A stretch of 64,000 nt of DNA, from positions 1 to 64,000 of the forward strand of contig NZ_LZIR01000127.1 of the NCBI RefSeq assembly GCF_001667035.1, written 5' to 3'. The notes beneath the pieces were generated by a model that worked only from the letters and a program-made list of their open reading frames with translations, made no database searches and had not been told where the DNA came from. Positions 43,537 through 52,755 of this stretch are shown here, piece by piece. This DNA comes from Mycobacterium sp. 852002-51057_SCH5723018 (GTDB lineage: Bacteria > Actinomycetota > Actinomycetes > Mycobacteriales > Mycobacteriaceae). The position numbers and the translations under genes were made by a program. Positions within the stretch are counted from its first letter, which is position 1, and the number at the start of each line of letters is the position of its first letter.

Positions 43537-44766
43537 ATGCGAATTGCCCTGCTGTCCTATCGCAGTAAGGACCATTGCGGCGGACAGGGCGTCTACGTGC
43601 GCCACCTCAGCCGCGGTCTGGTCGAACTCGGCCACGACGTCGAAGTGTTCTCCGGCCAGCCCTATCCCCAACTGCTCGATCCACGAGTGCGGTTGACCAA
43701 GGTGCCCAGCCTCGACCTGTACCGCGAACCCGATCCCTTCCGGGTGCCGCACCCGCGCGAGATTCGCGACTCGATCGACCTGTTGGAATTGCTGACGGTG
43801 TGGACGGCGGGCTTCCCCGAACCGCGAACGTTCACGCTGCGCGTCGCCCGGCTATTGGCCGAGCGGGCTGACGAATTCGACCTCGTACACGACAACCAGA
43901 GCCTGGGCACCGGCCTGCTCACCCTCGCCGGCGCGGGGCTGCCGGTGGTGGCCACCGTGCACCACCCCATCACGCGCGACCGGGTGCTCGATGTTGCCGC
44001 CGCGAAATGGTGGCGAAAGCCCTTGGTGCACCGCTGGTATGGATTCTCCAAGATGCAGGAGCAGGTGGCGCGGCGCATCCCGGACCTGCTGACGGTGTCA
44101 TCGTCGTCCGCCGCCGACATCGTCGCCGACTTCGGTGTCTCGCCGGATCAACTGCACGTGGTGCCATTGGGCGTCAACACCGACCTGTTCAAGCCGGGGG
44201 CAGAACCGCGCAAACCCGGTCGCGTCATCGCGATCGCCAGCGCCGACACCCCGCTCAAGGGTGTCCGGAACCTTTTGCACGCCGTCGCCAGGCTGCGCAC
44301 GCGCCGAGACCTCGAGTTGCGGCTGGTCGCCAAGGTCGAACCCAACGGCCCCACCCACAAGCTCATCGCCGAACTCGGGATCTCCGACATCGTCCACATC
44401 ACCAGCGGGCTGTCCGACGCCGAACTCGCGGCGCTATTCGCTTCGGCCGAGGTCGCCTGCATTCCGTCTCTCTACGAAGGGTTTTCGCTGCCGGCCGTGG
44501 AAGCGATGGCGAGCGGAACCCCGATCGTGGCCAGCCGGGTCGGTGCGCTACCGGAGGTCCTCGGCACCGACGGCGCGTGCGCCGAGCTGGTTCCCGCGGC
44601 CGATGTCGACGCGCTGACCGGCGCGCTCGGGTCGCTTCTCGACTCGCCGGAAAAGCGCCGCAGCATGGGCAGGGCCGGCCGAAATCGCGCGGTCAACGTA
44701 TTCAGCTGGGAAGCTGTGGCCGCTCAGACGGTGGGGGTTTACGAGCGGGCGATCGCGCGATGCTGA
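43537..44766 (+). CDS. GT4-family glycosyltransferase
   Basis: A 409-residue GT-B fold enzyme. The N-terminal acceptor domain has RIALLSYRSKDHCGGQGVYV and RHLSRGLVELGHDVEVFSG, and the middle contains VATVHHPITRDR. The C-terminal nucleotide-sugar domain carries the GT4 E-x7-E signature in PSLYEGFSLPAVEAMASGTP. It therefore transfers a sugar from a nucleotide donor with retention of configuration; the acceptor is unknown. ATG 43537 is used (TTG 43531 would add two residues). The stop lies inside the next gene (7-bp overlap), so the cassette is translationally coupled. Confidence 0.9.
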   Translation: MRIALLSYRSKDHCGGQGVYVRHLSRGLVELGHDVEVFSGQPYPQLLDPRVRLTKVPSLDLYREPDPFRVPHPREIRDSIDLLELLTVWTAGFPEPRTFTLRVARLLAERADEFDLVHDNQSLGTGLLTLAGAGLPVVATVHHPITRDRVLDVAAAKWWRKPLVHRWYGFSKMQEQVARRIPDLLTVSSSSAADIVADFGVSPDQLHVVPLGVNTDLFKPGAEPRKPGRVIAIASADTPLKGVRNLLHAVARLRTRRDLELRLVAKVEPNGPTHKLIAELGISDIVHITSGLSDAELAALFASAEVACIPSLYEGFSLPAVEAMASGTPIVASRVGALPEVLGTDGACAELVPAADVDALTGALGSLLDSPEKRRSMGRAGRNRAVNVFSWEAVAAQTVGVYERAIARC

Positions 44767-45518
44767 CGGTCGATTTCGACCGGCTCGGCGTCAGGCCTTC
44801 GGTCAAGGTGATCGACGTTGGCTGTGGGGCCGGCCGGCATGCCTTCGAAGCCTATCGGCGCGGCGCCGACGTCATCGCCTTCGACCGCGACGCGTCCGAG
44901 TTGCGCTCCGTGGAAGCTATCTTGCGTGCGATGAAAGAAGCCGGAGAGGCGCCCGCGGCGGCGTCGGCGAAGGCGGTTCTGGGTGACGCGCTGAGTTTGC
45001 CGTACGCCGACGAGACGTTCGACTGCGTCATCGCATCCGAAATCCTGGAACACGTACTCCAGGACGAAGCCGCGATCGCCGAACTGGTCAGAGTCCTCAA
45101 AGTCGGTGGCACACTGGCGGTCAGCGTGCCGCGCTGGCTTCCCGAACGGGTGTGCTGGCTGCTTTCCAACGAATACCACAGCAACGAGGGTGGCCACGTC
45201 CGCATCTACCGGGCCAGCGAGCTGCGGGACAAGATCACCGGCGGCGGAATGGAATTGACCCACGCCCATCACGCACACGCGCTGCACTCACCGTTCTGGT
45301 GGCTCAAATGCGCGGTCGGCGTGTCGAATTCGGACCATCCCGCCGTCGCCGCGTATCACCAGCTCCTGGTGTGGGATCTGATGCGGCGGCCGAAGATAAC
45401 GCAGCTGGCGGAGTCACTGCTCAACCCGCTCGTCGGCAAGAGCATCGCGATGTACTTCACGAAGCCGCAGGCGACGGGAAGCGAAGCCGCCCCGGGGTAT
45501 TCAGTTGCATCGGTATAG
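44760..45518 (+). CDS. Class I SAM-dependent methyltransferase (cassette)
   Basis: A 252-residue methyltransferase with VKVIDVGCGAGRHAFEAYRRG (motif I), VIAFDRDASELRSV, DALSLPYADETFDCVIASEILEH and VLKVGGTLAVSVPRW. It is of the UbiE/Methyltransf_11 type, followed by 60 residues containing HAHHAHALHSPFWW that may bind substrate. It overlaps the glycosyltransferase gene by 7 bp and the downstream toroid gene by 14 bp, so all three are almost certainly made together. Confidence 0.88.
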   Translation: MLTVDFDRLGVRPSVKVIDVGCGAGRHAFEAYRRGADVIAFDRDASELRSVEAILRAMKEAGEAPAAASAKAVLGDALSLPYADETFDCVIASEILEHVLQDEAAIAELVRVLKVGGTLAVSVPRWLPERVCWLLSNEYHSNEGGHVRIYRASELRDKITGGGMELTHAHHAHALHSPFWWLKCAVGVSNSDHPAVAAYHQLLVWDLMRRPKITQLAESLLNPLVGKSIAMYFTKPQATGSEAAPGYSVASV

Positions 45519-46581
45519 CGCGCCGGCCGTCCCGGGTGTCCTCACGCCCGGCCAATGCCGCCAGACCGCGATGTCGATCGCCGCTGCGCAGGAATCGTCG
45601 GGCGCCATCCCCTGGTTCGACGGTGGCCACACCGATCCGTGGGATCACATCGAGTGCGCCATGGCGCTCACCGTGGCCGGGCTGCTGGACCCGGCGCGCG
45701 CCGCGTTCGAGTGGAGCCGCCGCACGCAACGGCCCGACGGCTCGTGGCCCATCCAAACGCGTGCAGGCGTCATCGAAGACGCCAACAGCGACAGCAACTT
45801 CTGCGCATACATCGCCACCGGCGTGTGGCACCATATGCTGATCACCGGCGACAGGTCATTCGCCGCCCAGATGTGGCCGGTCGTACACAAGGCGGTCGAC
45901 TTCGTCATCGACCTGCAGTTCGGTTACGGCGAGATCGCTTGGGCCCGAAGCGAATCCGGGCCGCTGCCGGAAGCGTTGATGACCGGTTGCGCCAGCGTGT
46001 TCCACAGTCTGCGCTGCGCGCTGGCGCTGGCCGCTCTCGCCGGGGACCCGCAGCCTGAATGGGAACTGGCGCTGGGGCGGCTGGGCCACGCGATCGCAGC
46101 GCACCCCGAGGCGTTCACCGAAAAGGACCGCTACTCGATGGACTGGTACTACCCGATCCTCGGCGGTGCGCTGCGCGGCCCGGCGGCCGCAGACCGAATC
46201 AAACAGCGCTGGAACGACTTCGTGGTGAGCGGCCTGGGCATCCGTTGCGTCGACGATCGGCCCTGGGTCACGGGCGCCGAGACATGCGAATTGGTCATGG
46301 CCCTCGATGCCATCGGCCACCGGTCCGCCGCACATCAGCAGTTCGCGGCGATGCAACACCTGCGTGAAGAGGACGGCTCCTATTGGACGGGTCTGGTATT
46401 CGCCGACGGGAAGCGCTGGCCCGAGGAGCGCACCACCTGGACCGGGGCGGCGATGATCCTGGCGGCCGACGCGCTGTCGGACACCACGGCGGGCGGCGCG
46501 ATCTTCCGCGGTGACGGGCTGCCGATGGGCCTGCAGAGCGATTTCGACTGCGAATGCGTGGTTACCGGGCCGGGGCGGTGA
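45505..46581 (+). CDS. Alpha/alpha-toroid protein, prenyltransferase/squalene-cyclase-like
   Basis: The 358-residue product is predicted to be a helical toroid. It has one canonical QW motif, QRPDGSW (75-81), and degenerate repeats such as REEDGSYW and ERTTWTGAAMILAADAL near the C-terminus. The DxDD protonation motif of squalene-hopene cyclases is absent, so it may be a prenyl-type binding protein, a glycosidase-like toroid or a non-canonical cyclase. The TTG start at 45505 lies inside the methyltransferase gene. It converges with the methyltransferase at 46562, overlapping by 20 bp. Confidence 0.75.
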   Translation: MHRYSAPAVPGVLTPGQCRQTAMSIAAAQESSGAIPWFDGGHTDPWDHIECAMALTVAGLLDPARAAFEWSRRTQRPDGSWPIQTRAGVIEDANSDSNFCAYIATGVWHHMLITGDRSFAAQMWPVVHKAVDFVIDLQFGYGEIAWARSESGPLPEALMTGCASVFHSLRCALALAALAGDPQPEWELALGRLGHAIAAHPEAFTEKDRYSMDWYYPILGGALRGPAAADRIKQRWNDFVVSGLGIRCVDDRPWVTGAETCELVMALDAIGHRSAAHQQFAAMQHLREEDGSYWTGLVFADGKRWPEERTTWTGAAMILAADALSDTTAGGAIFRGDGLPMGLQSDFDCECVVTGPGR

Positions 46582-47242
46582 CGATCGGCTCGCCCGGTTG
46601 GCCGCCGGTGCGTTCCAGTACCCGCAGCGACCCCGTGGCCGAAACCTCGCGAAACTGACCGGAATCCACAGCGCGGCAATAGATGTAGTAGGGGGGCCGC
46701 CCTCCGTCGCGGGGGTCGGGGAACACGTCGTGGATGACCAGCGCCCCACCGACGCTGACCCACTTCGCCCATCCCTCGAAGTCCTCGGTCGCGGCTTTTT
46801 CCGAATGGCCGCCGTCGATGAACAAAAACTGCAGCGGTGAGCGCCACCCCCGCGCGACAACGGGCGACTTGCCCACCACGGCGACAACGTGGTCGTCCAG
46901 CCCGGCCGAGTCGAGCGTGCGGCGAAACGTCGGCAGCGTGTCGAACAACCCGGTGACGCCGTCGACCATCGAGGTGTCGTGGTATTCCCAGCCCGGTTGG
47001 TGTTCCTCCGAGCCGTGATGATGGTCGACGGTGTAGAGCACGCTGTCGGTTTGTTGCGCCGCCGCCCCGAGCAACAGGGTGGATTTGCCGCAGTAGGTGC
47101 CGATCTCGACGCCCACGCCGCCGTTCAGGTACCGCAGCGCGGCGTCATAGAGCGCGCGGCCCTCGTCGGGTGGCATGAAGCCTTGCACCTGCTCGGCCAG
47201 CGCAAACAAGCGCTTCGGGGAACTGGTGTCGGCGCGGCCCAT
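46562..47242 (-). CDS. Class I SAM-dependent methyltransferase (Methyltransf_24 type)
   Basis: The 226-residue product has GVGVEIGTYCGKSTLLLGAA (motif I), LYTVDHHHGSEEHQPGWEYH with a His/Glu-rich metal-like site, and FLFIDGGHSEKAATEDFEGW. It belongs to the Methyltransf_24 group (catechol O-methyltransferase or rhamnosyl/cephalosporin-hydroxylase-like). The Asp and His in IDGGHS may bind a metal. It converges with the toroid gene and probably belongs functionally to the same cassette. Confidence 0.82.
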   Translation of the reverse strand: MGRADTSSPKRLFALAEQVQGFMPPDEGRALYDAALRYLNGGVGVEIGTYCGKSTLLLGAAAQQTDSVLYTVDHHHGSEEHQPGWEYHDTSMVDGVTGLFDTLPTFRRTLDSAGLDDHVVAVVGKSPVVARGWRSPLQFLFIDGGHSEKAATEDFEGWAKWVSVGGALVIHDVFPDPRDGGRPPYYIYCRAVDSGQFREVSATGSLRVLERTGGQPGEPIVTAPAR

Positions 47243-47333
47243 GAGCCGAACATATCCGTCGGCTACGTCGCATCGTCGGGGTGGTCGACACCATCGGCCA
47301 GCGGGTTGGGCGCGATCCCTTTACCATCATGCT

Positions 47334-48005
47334 GTGCACGCTTTGCCTTCCCGCAAATTGGTTGATATCACGCTGGCCGCGGTGGTGACCGCGGCCGGCC
47401 TGTGGGCGCTTCCGTCCGCGACACCGACGGCCGCGGCCGCGAGCTGCCCGCAGGTCGAGGTCGTCTTCGCGCGCGGCCGATACGAATCCGCGGGGGCGGG
47501 GGTCCTGGGCAACGCGTTCATCAGCGCGCTCCGGTCCAAGGCCGGCAACAAGAACATCGGCACCTACGCGGTGAAGTACCCCGCCGACACGGAGATCGAC
47601 ATCGGGGCCAACGACATGAGCCATCACATCCAGAACGTGGTCAACTCCTGCCCCGACACGCGGCTGGTGCTGGGCGGCTATTCGCTGGGCGCGGCCGTCA
47701 CCGACGTGGTGCTCGCGGTGCCCTTCAACGCCTTCGGTTTCGACAGTCCCCTGCCGGACGGCACCGATCAACACATCGCCGCCGTCGCGCTGTTCGGCAA
47801 CGGAAGCCAATGGATGGGGCCGATCACGAACTTCAACCCGCTCTACAACGACAGGACGATCGAGCTGTGCCACGGCGCCGATCCCGTGTGCAACCCGGCC
47901 GACCCGAACACCTGGAAAGAGAACTGGCCACAACACCTCGCGAGCGCCTACATCGACGCGGGCATGGCCAACCAGGCGGCCGACTTCGTCGCCGGCAAGC
48001 TGTAG
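47334..48005 (+). CDS. cut2: Secreted cutinase, Cut2 (Rv2301)-like
   Basis: The 223-residue protein has a signal peptide (VDITLAAVVTAAGLWALP, cleavage after AAA near 37) and a cutinase domain: CPQVEVVFARGRYES, the nucleophile in GGYSLGAAV, and the acid/base region ELCHGADPVCNPADPNTW and WPQHLASAY. These segments match M. tuberculosis Rv2301 (Cut2) almost residue for residue, so orthology is likely. GTG 47334 (VHALPSRK) gives the proper signal peptide; a longer frame to 47175 is rejected. It is an extracellular esterase/lipase. Confidence 0.9.
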   Translation: MHALPSRKLVDITLAAVVTAAGLWALPSATPTAAAASCPQVEVVFARGRYESAGAGVLGNAFISALRSKAGNKNIGTYAVKYPADTEIDIGANDMSHHIQNVVNSCPDTRLVLGGYSLGAAVTDVVLAVPFNAFGFDSPLPDGTDQHIAAVALFGNGSQWMGPITNFNPLYNDRTIELCHGADPVCNPADPNTWKENWPQHLASAYIDAGMANQAADFVAGKL

Positions 48006-48024
48006 CCGATCGGGTCGACGCGCC

Positions 48025-48435
48025 TCAGGCGATGTCGGCGACCAGAACCCCCATGCGGCGCGCTCCCAATCGCACGAGGCGCGGCAGTCCCTCGGCGTCG
48101 GAACCGGCGGGCAGCACCCGCGGGTTGGTGATGCGCACGTCGCGCCCTCGAATTTTCACCTCCGCCTCGCCCGCGGCCAGCACGTTCTTGACCCAGTCGG
48201 TCTTACCGTGGCCCAGCAGGACGGCGAGCACGTTGCCTTTGCGGAACGCGTTCACGACGGTCTCATACGGCTTGCCCGACTTGCGACCGCGGTGTTCGAC
48301 CACCGCGAACGTGGGAAGATAGCGCGCCCCTCGCCGCATGACCGGATTCATGTACCGCATCTGCCACCGGTCTAGCCAGCGCGGAAACAGCATGGGTAGG
48401 CCCGGTGCGCTGTTGGGATGATCCTGGGGGGACAT
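48025..48435 (-). CDS. F420-type nitroreductase family oxidoreductase
   Basis: The 136-residue single-domain split-barrel protein is of the deazaflavin-dependent nitroreductase (Ddn) group: FAVVEHRGRKSGKPYETVVNAF, LAVLLGHGKTDWVKNVLAAGEAEV and DVRITNPRVLP. These residues form the coenzyme F420 pocket in related proteins. The start ATG 48435 is fixed by AAGGAG 6 nt upstream. It lies 26 bp after CYP140 on the same strand, so both are probably co-transcribed. The substrate is unknown. Confidence 0.88.
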   Translation of the reverse strand: MSPQDHPNSAPGLPMLFPRWLDRWQMRYMNPVMRRGARYLPTFAVVEHRGRKSGKPYETVVNAFRKGNVLAVLLGHGKTDWVKNVLAAGEAEVKIRGRDVRITNPRVLPAGSDAEGLPRLVRLGARRMGVLVADIA

Positions 48436-48461
48436 GCGGCTCCTTAAGTCGGGCGATTTCG

Positions 48462-49775
<1,314 letters not shown>

Positions 49776-49813
49776 GGCAACCCCCCAGCGACGGAATATC
49801 CGCTACGATGCTT

Positions 49814-49866
49814 TGCGAGACAGATAGACGAGTAATGTCTCGCAGCGTATCGATCGCTACGATACG
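49814..49866. promoter_or_regulatory. Two inverted repeats between CYP140 and divergent TetR
   Basis: TGCGAGACA (49814-49822) is repeated inverted as TGTCTCGCA (49836-49844), perfect over 9 bp. CGTATCG (49846-49852) is repeated inverted as CGATACG (49860-49866), perfect over 7 bp. Both lie in the 123-bp gap between the two divergent starts and are likely TetR binding sites controlling the P450 and the regulator. Confidence 0.65.
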
Positions 49867-49898
49867 GCGACCCGCATGAGCGAGCAAGGAGCGATCAC

Positions 49899-50585
49899 GT
49901 GACCACGAGCCGAACGGCGGACTTCGTGCGGCGCCTCACCGCTCCCGAGCCCGCCGTGCTCGCCCAACTGCATCGACCCGACGAGATCACCACCCGGATC
50001 CTGGGGGCCACCGTCGAGCAGGCCGAACTCGTCGGAATGCGGCGCATCACGATGGAGGACGTCGCCCGTCGCAGCGGCGTCGGCCGGGCGACCCTGTACC
50101 GCCGCTTCCCCACCAAGGCGGCCCTCATCGACGCCGTCGTCCTCGCCGAGGCGCGTCGCTACTTCGATGGCAACGAACAAGCCTGTTCGCATGCCACCGG
50201 CCTCGAAGACCGGCTGGTTTACGGCACCGTGTTCACGGTGACGTTCCTGCGCGAACACGCGCTACTCAAGAAATTGCTGCGCACCGAACCCGAGACCATC
50301 CTGCCGAGCCTGACCGTCGACGCCGGCCCGATAATCGACTTCGCCGTGGAGCAGTCCGCAGCCGAATTGCGCACTGAGATCTACGGCACGACCGGCACAA
50401 CTGCCGACCAAGAGCGCCACTTGCGCACCGTCGCCGAGCTGCACACCCGGCTCACCTTGTCCTTCATCGTTACCCCGCACACCAGCATCAAGCTCGACAC
50501 CATCGACGACACCCGCGCCTACGTGCGCCAATACCTGCTGCCGATGATCATCGGGGGTTCCGGCGGTATCACGCCTCGTACGTGA
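49899..50585 (+). CDS. TetR-family transcriptional regulator (divergent from CYP140)
   Basis: A 228-residue regulator with an unusual 25-residue N-terminal arm (RTADFVRRLTAPEPAVLAQL) before the helix-turn-helix (ITMEDVARRSGVGRATLYRRFPTKAALIDAV). An all-helical ligand domain follows. GTG 49899 is the start. The divergent position and the shared inverted repeats suggest it controls CYP140 and itself. The 3' end overlaps the small minus-strand gene by 17 bp. Confidence 0.87.
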   Translation: MTTSRTADFVRRLTAPEPAVLAQLHRPDEITTRILGATVEQAELVGMRRITMEDVARRSGVGRATLYRRFPTKAALIDAVVLAEARRYFDGNEQACSHATGLEDRLVYGTVFTVTFLREHALLKKLLRTEPETILPSLTVDAGPIIDFAVEQSAAELRTEIYGTTGTTADQERHLRTVAELHTRLTLSFIVTPHTSIKLDTIDDTRAYVRQYLLPMIIGGSGGITPRT

Positions 50586-50769
50586 CCTGGTACCAATGGC
50601 GGACGGGCTTGTGGCTGGTGTCCGCCTGACCGGTGTCCGTCGCGCTCACCACATTGACGTCGGTCACGCTGGAATTGTGGGCCTCGATGTAGCGCTCCAA
50701 TTCGTGCAGAAGTGCGCTATGCGGCTGGGCTGGGTTGGCGAGCGCCTTGGCTCTGTGGGTCTGCGGCAC
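50569..50769 (-). CDS. Small hypothetical protein (66 aa)
   Basis: A small basic protein starting at GTG 50769. Codon third positions are mostly G or C, consistent with real coding, and the sequence (HSALLHELERYIEAHNSSV, KPVRHWYQVTYEA) looks like a mixed alpha/beta mini-domain. No family is recognised. It runs convergently into the TetR gene. Confidence 0.5.
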   Translation of the reverse strand: MPQTHRAKALANPAQPHSALLHELERYIEAHNSSVTDVNVVSATDTGQADTSHKPVRHWYQVTYEA

Positions 50770-50811
50770 ACCAAGGATTATGCCGACGTCTGAGCCTTTC
50801 CGCAGCCTTTG

Positions 50812-51246
50812 CTATTGCCTTGCCTCGCAACGTGATTCATGGCGAGCGCGCGCTTGCAGGCCGACATAGCCGAGGACCAGCCCGGCACCGATCTCGCCCA
50901 CGGCGGTCAGCCAGGAGAACCACGTGACGTTGATCCGCGGGCCCGACGTGAAGCTGTCTTGATAGCCGGGCAGGAACGTGGGCAGCAGGTGGCCGTAGGT
51001 GAACAACAGCACGCTGCCGAAACCCACGAAGACCGCGGCATGCGCGGCCCACCGGTGGTGCCGCAACACCAGAACCGCCCCCATCAGGACGAAGACGGCC
51101 TGGATCATGCCGCCAACCACGACCGGCGGCGGCGATGCCTGCATCCCCCGTCGAAGGTGATCGACCGCGTGGAGGAGGAACGCCGCGACGAACGCGACCA
51201 TCGCCACGGTCATGCCGCGCTGCGCTGTCACTGGGGCGTTGACCAT
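50812..51246 (-). CDS. Integral membrane protein (four helices)
   Basis: A 144-residue protein with four hydrophobic segments: about 12-28 (MTVAMVAFVAAFLLHAV), 42-60 (VVGGMIQAVFVLMGAVLVL), 66-85 (WAAHAAVFVGFGSVLLFTYG) and 108-127 (TWFSWLTAVGEIGAGLVLGY). Several His lie near membrane borders (LHAVDH, LRHHRW, YGHLLP), which could bind metal or haem. No family is assigned. Confidence 0.78.
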   Translation of the reverse strand: MVNAPVTAQRGMTVAMVAFVAAFLLHAVDHLRRGMQASPPPVVVGGMIQAVFVLMGAVLVLRHHRWAAHAAVFVGFGSVLLFTYGHLLPTFLPGYQDSFTSGPRINVTWFSWLTAVGEIGAGLVLGYVGLQARARHESRCEARQ

Positions 51247-51462
51247 CCGCTTCTCCCGCCAAGATCAGGCTACTACCCAGCGTAGTAGCTCGGCCCGGCG
51301 ATGTAAACGGTCAACCACAAAGGGAGCCGAATTCGCGTCCGGCGTGCGCGCTAAAGGCGATCAGGCGAAGACACCAGCTAATGCGACTGGACCGAATGCG
51401 AAATTGGCGTATTCGTTGTCGGGCCGTCACGCCGTTCGATTCGCCCGCCCGCGCGGGAAAGC

Positions 51463-51657
51463 TCAGGCCGGGGTGTCGGTGCTGGAGTACACCTTGAACT
51501 TCCGACTAACCGCGCCCGAAGCCGCCGCGCGGTGGCGCGTAAGGGAGGACGGGTGGCGGTGCATCGCTTCGGTTCGCTCCCGGGCACGGCGCTGGGCAGC
51601 CAGCCAAGTCGGATGCGATTCAAGGAAAATAACCGTCGCTCCGGATTCATTCGCCAC
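51463..51657 (-). CDS. Small basic hypothetical protein (64 aa) with strong RBS
   Basis: GTG 51657 is preceded by GGGGAGGAG with ideal spacing. The product (begins VANESGATVIFLESHPTWLA, followed by RRARERTEAM and ending SSTDTPA) is basic and mostly helical. It is the only supported gene in the 660-bp gap 51247-51910; the flanks 51247-51462 and 51658-51910 show nothing convincing. The function is unknown. Confidence 0.5.
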   Translation of the reverse strand: MANESGATVIFLESHPTWLAAQRRARERTEAMHRHPSSLTRHRAAASGAVSRKFKVYSSTDTPA

Positions 51658-51910
51658 GATTCCACTCCTCCCCGGGCAACCCGCAAAATGTAACAACGCT
51701 GGTTATCGGATCGTGATTCCAGAATGCCCTGGTAATCCTGAGACCAAACCATGCGCAAACATGAGAATTGGCCGTGAATTCGCCCGAATCCAGAACCGCT
51801 ACCGCGCCGCCGCCCGTTTCCGGCCCACCGCGATCCGAACTGTAGCGACGGGCACCGACAGAATTGCTGTTTCGACCCCGCGGGGGCTGGGCTGCTATCG
51901 TCCCTTGCTT

Positions 51911-52744
51911 ATGCCGGAGATGGACCGCCGCCGCATGATGCTGACCACCGGGATCGGCGTGCTGGCAGCCGCGCTGCCGCTTCCCCAGGCCCGGGCCTAC
52001 CCGTCGGGACAGGGTCGGGTGCCGCCGGCCGCGCCCAGCGGCCAGACCGGGAGCTACATCTTCCACGACGAATTCGACGGCCCGGCCGGCTCGGCGCCCG
52101 ACTCGTCGAAATGGGCGATCGCGAAGGCCCGCGAGACGATCAAGGATCCGACGTATTGGGAGCGGCCCGAGAACATCGGGCAGTACCGCGACGACCGCCA
52201 CAACGTCTTCCTCGACGGCAACTCCAACCTCGTGCTGCGCGCCGCCAAAGACGGCCCCACGTACTTCAGCGGCAAGGTGCAAAGCCTCTGGCGCGGCGGG
52301 GTCGGCCACACCTGGGAAGCCCGGATCAAGCTCAACTGCCTGACCGCGGGCGCTTGGCCCGCGTATTGGCTGGGCAATGACGATCAGGGCGAGATCGACG
52401 TCATGGAGTGGTACGGCAACGGCAACTGGCCCTCGGCCACCACCGTTCACGCGAAGGCGAACGGTGGCGAATGGAAGACGCACAACATCGCGGTGGACAG
52501 CGCCTGGCACACCTGGCGCACCCAGTGGGACGACGCCGGCATCCGCTTCTGGAAAGACTATGTCGACGGCGCGCAGCCGTACTTCGACGTGCCGGCCAGC
52601 TCGCTGCCGGACTGGCCGTTCAACGGGCCCGGGTACACCGTCTATCCGGTCTTCAATCTCGCGGTTGCCGGCTCCGGCGGCGGGGATCCCGGGTCGGGGA
52701 CCTATCCGGCCGACATGCTCGTCGACTGGATACGGGTCTGGTGA
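51911..52744 (+). CDS. Secreted GH16 family beta-glucanase, Rv0315-like
   Basis: The 277-residue protein has a Tat-like signal (MDRRRMMLTTGIGVLAAALP, cleavage near ARA) and a GH16 jelly-roll domain. The catalytic motif GEIDVMEW holds the nucleophile and acid/base Glu, with FHDEFDGPAGS, SNLVLRA, LWRGGVGHTWEARI and the C-terminal ADMLVDWIRVW. The sequence parallels M. tuberculosis Rv0315, annotated as beta-1,3-glucanase, through the whole domain. ATG 51911 is used; TTG 51905 adds two residues as in Rv0315. The frame extends far upstream without coding evidence. Confidence 0.92.
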   Translation: MPEMDRRRMMLTTGIGVLAAALPLPQARAYPSGQGRVPPAAPSGQTGSYIFHDEFDGPAGSAPDSSKWAIAKARETIKDPTYWERPENIGQYRDDRHNVFLDGNSNLVLRAAKDGPTYFSGKVQSLWRGGVGHTWEARIKLNCLTAGAWPAYWLGNDDQGEIDVMEWYGNGNWPSATTVHAKANGGEWKTHNIAVDSAWHTWRTQWDDAGIRFWKDYVDGAQPYFDVPASSLPDWPFNGPGYTVYPVFNLAVAGSGGGDPGSGTYPADMLVDWIRVW

Positions 52745-52755
52745 TCCCGGACCGC

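Noticed and set aside
51212..51910. Upstream extension of the GH16 frame
   Set aside because: The extra 230 residues are Arg/Ala/Pro-rich without a domain, and the Tat-like signal peptide starts at 51911.
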